Assembly: GCA_963750495.1 (NCBI GenBank)
Contig: CAVVQV010000017.1
Location: forward strand, 71,906 to 135,905
Length of the DNA: 64,000 nt
Direction: 5' to 3'
Source: JANLYC01 sp963750495
GTDB lineage: Bacteria > Actinomycetota > Actinomycetes > Propionibacteriales > Nocardioidaceae
The notes beneath the pieces were generated by a model that was not told the DNA's origin, did no database searches, and saw nothing but the letters and a program-made list of their open reading frames with translations. How positions within the stretch are numbered: position 1 is the stretch's first letter; every line of letters starts with the position of its first letter. A program made the position numbers and the translations under genes. Of this stretch, positions 59,167 to 64,000 are shown piece by piece.

Positions 59167-60516
59167 TCAGGAGACGTCGGCGAGCGCCTTCTCGAGCACC
59201 GTCAGCGCCTCGTCGATGAGTGCGTCGGAGATCACCAGCGGTGGCAGGAAGCGGAAGACGTTCCCGAACGTGCCGCATGTCAGCGTGAGCACGCCCTCGG
59301 CGTGACAAGCCTTGTTGACGGCCGTGGCCGCTGCGGGGTTCGGGGTCGCCGTGCCGGGCTCGACGAGCTCGATGGCGAGCATCGCACCGCGCCCACGCAC
59401 GTCACCGATCACGGGATAGCGCGTGGCGAGGTCACGCAGCCGCCCGAGCATCAGGTCGCCGATGTGGCGGGCGCGCGCCGCAAGGTCCTGCTCGCGCATG
59501 GTGGCGATGGTGCCGAGCGCCGCGGCGCAAGCGACCGGGTTGCCGCCGTAGGTGCCCCCAAGGCCCCCGGCCTTGACGGAGTCCATGATCTCGGCACGCC
59601 CCGTGACGGCCGCGAGTGGGAGACCGCCGGCGATGCCCTTCGCCGTGGTGATGAGGTCGGGTACGACGCCCTCGTCGTCACAGGCGAACCAGTCGCCGGT
59701 GCGGCAGAAGCCGGTCTGGATCTCGTCGGCCACGAACACGACGCCGTTGTCGGTGCACCACCGGGCCAGCCCGGGCAGGAAGCCGGCGGCGGGTACGACG
59801 AAGCCGCCCTCGCCGAGAATCGGCTCGATGACCAGGCAGGCGATGTTGTGGGCGCCGACCTGCTTGTCGATCATGGTGATCGCGCGCTCGGCCGCCTCTT
59901 CGCCGGATACCTCTGACGTCTCGCGGAAGGGATAGGACATGGGCGCCCGGTAGACGTCGCCGGCAAACGGCCCGAAGCCGTCCTTGTACGGCACGTTCTT
60001 CGATGTCATCGCCATCGTCAGGTTGGTCCGACCGTGGTAGCCGTGGTCGAAGACGACGACGCCGCGTCGACCCGTGTGGGTGCGCGCGATCTTGACGGCG
60101 TTCTCGACGGCTTCGGCGCCGCTGTTGAGCAGCACGGACTTCTTCGCGTGGTCACCCGGGGTCAGCTCGTTGAGCTGTTCGCACACCTCCACGTAGCCCT
60201 CGTACGGGGCGACCATGAAACACGTGTGCGTGAACTGGGCCACCTGGGCGCTGACCCGCTCGACGACCGCCGGGGTCGCGTTGCCGACTCCCGTTACAGC
60301 GATACCCGACGCCATGTCGATGATCGAGTTGCCGTCGACGTCGACGATCACTCCGCCGCCGGCGGCGACGACGTACACCGGCAGGGTGACGCCGATGCCG
60401 CCGGAGACGGCAGCCTCCTTGCGGGACTGCAGGTCACGCGAGCGGGGGCCGGGGATCTCGGTGACGATGCGCCGTTCCTGGGGGAGCGACGGGCCGCCTA
60501 CGGGGGTGTCAGACAT
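59167..60516 (-). CDS. gabT: 4-aminobutyrate aminotransferase
   Basis: Transfers the amino group of GABA to 2-oxoglutarate, giving succinate semialdehyde. The 449-residue protein has the GabT pattern: GGVIVDVDGNSIIDMASGIAV, LLNSGAEAVENAVKIAR, FDHGYHGRTNLTMAMTSK, FVADEIQTGFCRTGDWFA (Asp264) and LITTAKGIAGGLPLAAVTG with Lys293. TACTGT 6 nt before the ATG is a leaderless-type promoter. It is divergent from the PucR regulator, and the aldehyde dehydrogenase after that regulator supplies the next step. Confidence 0.92.
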   Translation of the reverse strand: MSDTPVGGPSLPQERRIVTEIPGPRSRDLQSRKEAAVSGGIGVTLPVYVVAAGGGVIVDVDGNSIIDMASGIAVTGVGNATPAVVERVSAQVAQFTHTCFMVAPYEGYVEVCEQLNELTPGDHAKKSVLLNSGAEAVENAVKIARTHTGRRGVVVFDHGYHGRTNLTMAMTSKNVPYKDGFGPFAGDVYRAPMSYPFRETSEVSGEEAAERAITMIDKQVGAHNIACLVIEPILGEGGFVVPAAGFLPGLARWCTDNGVVFVADEIQTGFCRTGDWFACDDEGVVPDLITTAKGIAGGLPLAAVTGRAEIMDSVKAGGLGGTYGGNPVACAAALGTIATMREQDLAARARHIGDLMLGRLRDLATRYPVIGDVRGRGAMLAIELVEPGTATPNPAAATAVNKACHAEGVLTLTCGTFGNVFRFLPPLVISDALIDEALTVLEKALADVS

Positions 60517-60522
60517 GGGCTC

Positions 60523-60528
60523 ACAGTA
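60523..60528 (-). promoter_or_regulatory. Candidate -10 hexamer (TACTGT) for gabT
   Basis: On the minus strand TACTGT precedes the gabT ATG by exactly 6 nt. Confidence 0.48.
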
Positions 60529-60583
60529 CGACGTCGGCGCTGCTGCCGGGCGGCTTCGATTCGCACAATCGTGGCGGCCTCGC

Positions 60584-60600
60584 TTGTACGCTGTGGACAA
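60584..60600 (+). promoter_or_regulatory. Candidate PucR operator overlapping its own -10
   Basis: TTGTACGCTGTGGACAA is an imperfect 17-bp inverted repeat (six of eight pairs match). It contains the candidate -10 hexamer TACGCT (60587-60592) of the regulator gene and lies between the divergent gabT and pucR genes. Confidence 0.45.
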
Positions 60601-60626
60601 CCGGTCCCGGCGTTGAAGAGGTGGGT

Positions 60627-62192
60627 ATGAGCGCAACCCTTCGGCTCCTCCTGCGCCGCCCCGATCTCGGCCTCTCCCTCCTGGTCCCGGACCCCGCGAC
60701 TGCGGCCGGGAGCGGCGACGCGCTGGACCGACCGATCCGCTGGGTGGCGACGAGCGAGCTGGCTGATCCGACGCCGTACCTCCAGGGCGGTGAGCTGCTG
60801 CTCACCAACGGAATCGGGGTTCCCAAGTCACGCCAGGCCATCGACCGATATGTCTCTCGACTGGTCGACGTCGGTGTCGTCGGGATGGGTTTCGCGGTCG
60901 GGACCGTGCACGACGCGGTGCCATCGGGGCTCGTCGCCAGCGCCCGGAACCGCGGCCTTCCGCTGGTGGTGGTGGCGGAGCCGGTCCCGTTCATCGCGGT
61001 CGGGGAGGCGGTTTCTGAGCTCCTGGCCAAGGAGCAGTACGGCGAGATCGCCGCCGCGTACGACGCTCAGCAGGAGATCACGCGAGCAGCCTTGCGACAA
61101 GGTGCTGCCGGGGTCGTCGCCCGGCTGTCGAGAAGTACCGGTGGCTGGGTCGTGCTCCTCGACCCGCACGGCGACGTCGTCGAGGCGTCGCGGCGTACGA
61201 CCGCGGTCGAGCGCGAAAGCTGGCTGCCCGACCTCGAGCGGCTGCGGAGCCGGGGCCCGGCCACCGCGACCACCGTCGACACGCAAGAGCACCGGACGAT
61301 CCAGTCGCTGGGCGCCTCCGGTCGGGTGCGCGGCTACCTGGTCACCGGAGTGGCCGGCAAGACCGCCCCGACCACCGCCCACCGTGCGCTCGTCAACGTC
61401 GCCGCCGCGCTTCTCACGTTCTCGTTGGCTCACGAGGGTGGGGCACGCGACCGACTGGCCCGGAGTGCACTCATGACGCTGGCGATGCGCCTCCCGGAGC
61501 AGGTGACGCCCCTCCTGCCCGAACTCGCCGGGCCGGTGTTCGAGGCCGGGGAGCTCTGGGTGGTGGCCGCGGGTGGAGAGCCGGCAGACCTCGAGACCTG
61601 GCACCAGCAGCTCGAGGACGAGGGGCGATCGCACTGCTTTCCCTGGGTGGAGCGGGCCAGTGATGGCAGCTCGCACTCCACTGGCGGCCGGGCGAGCACC
61701 GACCTGCTCCTGGTCGCTGTGTCTGACGAGCGTGAGCGTGACCGCCTACTCAGCCTGCAGCGACCCGCTGTCACCCTGGGCGCCAGCGAACGCGTAGGCA
61801 TCGCCTTGCTGTCAACGGCTCGTGACCAGGCGATCAACAGCCTGCGCGTCGCCATGACCAGGCGGGTTCCCAGCCTGAGCTTCTCCGACCTGGGGCAGCT
61901 CGGACTGGCGGCGGTGGTCGATCCGGAGGCGGCCGCCGCCTTCGCGGCCGCGACGCTGGAACAGCTGGCGGCGTACGAGCGCGCCTCTCACGTCGAGCTG
62001 CTCGAGAGCCTGCGGGCCTGGCTGGCGCATCACGGGCAGTACGAACCTGCCGCTGCTTCGCTGGGCATCCACCGGCACACCCTGCGCTACCGCGTCCGCA
62101 AAGCATCCGCGCTGATGGGCCGCGACCTCGACGACCCGGCGGCCCGGATGGACCTGTGGTTCGCACTGACTGTCCAGAGTGGACAACGCTGA
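60627..62192 (+). CDS. PucR family transcriptional regulator
   Basis: 521-residue regulator. The N-terminal PucR ligand-binding domain (1-130: IRWVATSELADPTPYLQGGELLLTNG) is followed by a central GGDEF-like/GAF-type part and the C-terminal PucR helix-turn-helix (LLESLRAWLAHHGQYEPAAASLGIHRHTLRYRVRKASALMG). Regulators of this type control purine, GABA and polyamine catabolism. Its position between gabT and a semialdehyde dehydrogenase, with matching 17-bp inverted repeats at both borders, suggests it controls these genes. ATG with GAGG 6 nt upstream; a GTG two codons earlier is possible. Confidence 0.9.
   Translation: MSATLRLLLRRPDLGLSLLVPDPATAAGSGDALDRPIRWVATSELADPTPYLQGGELLLTNGIGVPKSRQAIDRYVSRLVDVGVVGMGFAVGTVHDAVPSGLVASARNRGLPLVVVAEPVPFIAVGEAVSELLAKEQYGEIAAAYDAQQEITRAALRQGAAGVVARLSRSTGGWVVLLDPHGDVVEASRRTTAVERESWLPDLERLRSRGPATATTVDTQEHRTIQSLGASGRVRGYLVTGVAGKTAPTTAHRALVNVAAALLTFSLAHEGGARDRLARSALMTLAMRLPEQVTPLLPELAGPVFEAGELWVVAAGGEPADLETWHQQLEDEGRSHCFPWVERASDGSSHSTGGRASTDLLLVAVSDERERDRLLSLQRPAVTLGASERVGIALLSTARDQAINSLRVAMTRRVPSLSFSDLGQLGLAAVVDPEAAAAFAAATLEQLAAYERASHVELLESLRAWLAHHGQYEPAAASLGIHRHTLRYRVRKASALMGRDLDDPAARMDLWFALTVQSGQR
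62170..62186 (+). promoter_or_regulatory. Candidate PucR operator upstream of the aldehyde dehydrogenase
   Basis: CTGTCCAGAGTGGACAA is a 17-bp inverted repeat (TGTCCA/TGGACA perfect) at the very end of the pucR gene, about 66 nt before the dehydrogenase. It shares GTGGACAA and overall symmetry with the site in front of pucR. Confidence 0.42.
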
Positions 62193-62240
62193 CGTTCGGG
62201 TCATCCCGACCGTGACACGGCACGGTTTGCCTGGGGGCAC

Positions 62241-62246
62241 TAGCGT
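62241..62246 (+). promoter_or_regulatory. Candidate -10 hexamer (TAGCGT) for the aldehyde dehydrogenase
   Basis: TAGCGT is followed by exactly 6 nt and the ATG. Confidence 0.48.
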
Positions 62247-62252
62247 CGGGGT

Positions 62253-63695
62253 ATGACACGAGCATTCCCCCTGTGGATCGCCGGCAAGCAGGTCGACGGA
62301 CCCGAGCCCCTCGAGATCACCAGCCCCTACGACGGACGAGCCGTCGGTACGACGTCGTGGGCCAGTCCCGAGCAGGTCGAGGACGCGGTTGCGGCCGCGG
62401 CCGCGCTGGCTGACGAGGCGGCCGCCCTGCCCATCCATGTGCGGGCGGACGCGCTGGCACACGTGAGCGGCCAGATCGCCGCGCGGGCCGAGGAGCTCGC
62501 ACAGCTGATCACGGCCGAGAACGGCAAGCCGCTGTTCTGGGCCCGAGGTGAGGTCGGTCGCGCCGTGTCGGTGTTCCGGCTCGCCGCCGAGGAGGCGCGG
62601 CGATGGTCGGGGGAGGCCATGCGCCTCGACACCGACAAGGCTGCAGCCGGCCGCCTGGCGTACATCCGCCGGGTGCCGAAGGGGCCGGTCCTGGCCATCT
62701 CACCGTTCAACTTCCCGCTCAACCTGGTCGCCCACAAGGTCGCGCCGGCCATCGCCGTCGGGGCCCCCATCGTCCTCAAACCGGCGCCGAAGACGCCGCT
62801 GTCGGCGCTGCTCCTCGCCGAGATCGTGGCCGAGACCGACCTGCCCGCCGGCATGCTCAACGTCGTCAACGTCCAGAACGACCAGGCCGGCGAGCTCGTC
62901 GCCGACGAGCGGCTGCCGGTCATCTCGTTCACCGGTTCAGGGCCGGTCGGCTGGTCGATCCAGAAGGCGGTGCCGCACAAGCACGTGACGCTGGAGCTCG
63001 GTGGCAACGCCGCCGCGGTCATCTGTGCTGACTGGACGTCAGCCGACGACCTCGAGTGGGCGTCCACCCGCATCGCCACCTTCTCCAACTACCAGGCAGG
63101 TCAGTCCTGTATCGGGGTTCAGCGGGTCTACGTGGCCGAGTCCGTGTACGACGACTTCAAGGGCCGCCTGGTCGAGAAGGTCCAGGCGCTCAAGACCGGC
63201 GACCCCGGGGACGACGAGACCCAGGTCGGCCCGGTCATCAACATCGAAGCCGCCGAGCGGATCGAGGCCTGGGTCAACGAAGCCGTCACGCAAGGGGCCA
63301 CGGTGCTGACCGGCGGCGGCCGCGACGGCGCAACCGTCGAGCCGACCGTGCTGGAGGGAGTCGCGTCGGACGCGAAGGTGTCCTGCGACGAGGTCTTCGG
63401 GCCGGTGGTGCTGATCGAGCCGGTCGCCGACGACGCCACAGCGTTCGCCAAGGTCAACGACTCGGCGTACGGCCTGCAGGCGGGCGTCTTCACCCATGAC
63501 CTGCAGACGGCCTTCCGCGCACACCGGGACCTCGAGGTCGGCGGCGTGATCGTGGGCGACGTGCCGAGCTACCGGGCCGACCAGATGCCGTACGGCGGGG
63601 CGAAAGAGTCCGGCGTGGGCCGCGAGGGCGTCCGCTACGCGATGGAGGACTACACCTACGAGCGGGTGATGGTGCTCACCGGACTCGACCTGTAG
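62253..63695 (+). CDS. Aldehyde dehydrogenase, probable succinate-semialdehyde dehydrogenase
   Basis: NAD(P)-dependent dehydrogenase of 480 residues with Glu248 in VTLELGGNAAA, nucleophile Cys286 in YQAGQSCIGVQR, catalytic Asn in ISPFNFPLNLVAHK and the cofactor motif FTGSGPVGW. The SCIGVQR style is broad within the superfamily, so sequence alone does not fix the substrate. Placement after pucR and opposite gabT makes succinate semialdehyde the best inference, closing the route from GABA to succinate. Confidence 0.85.
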   Translation: MTRAFPLWIAGKQVDGPEPLEITSPYDGRAVGTTSWASPEQVEDAVAAAAALADEAAALPIHVRADALAHVSGQIAARAEELAQLITAENGKPLFWARGEVGRAVSVFRLAAEEARRWSGEAMRLDTDKAAAGRLAYIRRVPKGPVLAISPFNFPLNLVAHKVAPAIAVGAPIVLKPAPKTPLSALLLAEIVAETDLPAGMLNVVNVQNDQAGELVADERLPVISFTGSGPVGWSIQKAVPHKHVTLELGGNAAAVICADWTSADDLEWASTRIATFSNYQAGQSCIGVQRVYVAESVYDDFKGRLVEKVQALKTGDPGDDETQVGPVINIEAAERIEAWVNEAVTQGATVLTGGGRDGATVEPTVLEGVASDAKVSCDEVFGPVVLIEPVADDATAFAKVNDSAYGLQAGVFTHDLQTAFRAHRDLEVGGVIVGDVPSYRADQMPYGGAKESGVGREGVRYAMEDYTYERVMVLTGLDL

Positions 63696-63755
63696 CAGGG
63701 GGCCGCCGGCGGGAATTGCTGCGGTACCGGGGGTTCCGGTCTGGATCGTGGACCC

Positions 63756-63761
63756 TAGAGT
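63756..63761 (+). promoter_or_regulatory. Candidate -10 hexamer (TAGAGT) for the HIT gene
   Basis: TAGAGT is followed by exactly 6 nt and then GTG-ATG. Confidence 0.45.
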
Positions 63762-63767
63762 GCCCGG

Positions 63768-64000
63768 GTGATGACTGACGACCTCCTCCCCGGGTGCTTC
63801 GCCTGCGATCAGCAGGCGATGGCCTCGTTGCCACCGCGTGACGACATCGTCCGCAGCAGCCACTGGCGGGTGGCCCATGCGTTCAACAGCACGCTGCCGG
63901 GGTGGCTCGTCCTGCTGCCCACGCGGCACATCACGTCGTTCACGGAGCTGACGCCGCAGGCCGCCGACGAGCTCGGCGGGCTCGTACGCGGATTGGGCGT
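63768..64000 (+). CDS. HIT family protein (3' partial)
   Basis: The beginning of a histidine-triad nucleotide hydrolase/transferase, cut off by the end of the window. The visible 77 residues show LLPGCFACDQQAMASLPPRDDIV, WRVAHAFNSTLPGWLVLLPTRHITSF and ELTPQAADELGGLVRGLG, typical of the first half of a HIT domain; the HxHxHxx triad would follow. Start is the GTG 6 nt after TAGAGT or the ATG next to it. Confidence 0.82.
   Translation, partial: MMTDDLLPGCFACDQQAMASLPPRDDIVRSSHWRVAHAFNSTLPGWLVLLPTRHITSFTELTPQAADELGGLVRGLG

Overview
The window is high-GC DNA from an actinobacterium. The gene order trmD-rplS-lepB-lepB-rnhB-DUF2469-yraN-comM-dprA-xerC-(M23)-rpsB-tsf-pyrH-frr-cdsA-rlmN is the classic actinobacterial housekeeping block. 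GTG starts are frequent, many start codons sit about 6 nt after a TANNNT hexamer (leaderless-style promoters), and a DUF222/HNH protein, a secreted DUF4331 protein and a class F-type sortase are present. A Nocardioidaceae-like genome (Aeromicrobium/Nocardioides type) is my best guess; this is inference and no rRNA is present to settle it. I saw no tRNA, rRNA, CRISPR array, prophage or insertion sequence.

Layout. 0-13.9 kb: core tRNA modification, ribosome, signal peptidase, RNase HII, DNA uptake/recombination, translation factor, UMP kinase and phospholipid genes. 13.9-23 kb: a sortase-like gene with a secreted, membrane-anchored neighbour, a hydrolase, a Ycf48-like secreted protein, SPOUT and radical-SAM RNA methyltransferases, a histidine phosphatase, a LOG-like protein and a RIO kinase. 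23.5-28.3 kb: a three-gene envelope cassette (secreted DUF4331 protein, membrane TPR protein, NicO-type metal transporter with an EF-hand loop and a His-rich loop). 28.4-34.5 kb: propionyl-CoA synthetase and a PTS-dependent dihydroxyacetone kinase (dhaK-dhaL-dhaM) in which DhaM carries EIIA, HPr and EI domains in one chain.

34.6-63.7 kb is dominated by polyamine/GABA catabolism: an amine oxidase-like flavoprotein with an Lrp regulator, two complete spermidine/putrescine-type ABC operons, three class III aminotransferases, two aldehyde dehydrogenases, a saccharopine dehydrogenase-family protein and a PucR regulator. Together these can take up putrescine, transaminate it to 4-aminobutanal, oxidise that to GABA, transaminate GABA to succinate semialdehyde and oxidise that to succinate. 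Interspersed are a cupin, a YjbR-like protein, a DUF222/HNH protein, an ECF sigma factor with a membrane partner and an MFS transporter. A HIT protein is cut by the window's end.

Three genes in this half look damaged: the MFS transporter (in-frame TGA, no usable start), an acyl-CoA dehydrogenase (frameshift at a hexanucleotide microsatellite) and a luciferase-like monooxygenase (one missing G). The strongest unexplained signal is a family of 22-bp-period repeat arrays (13 copies in three places), always in sense orientation just after a gene's stop codon and twice supplying the stop codon itself. Short tandem repeats are also unusually common inside and between genes.
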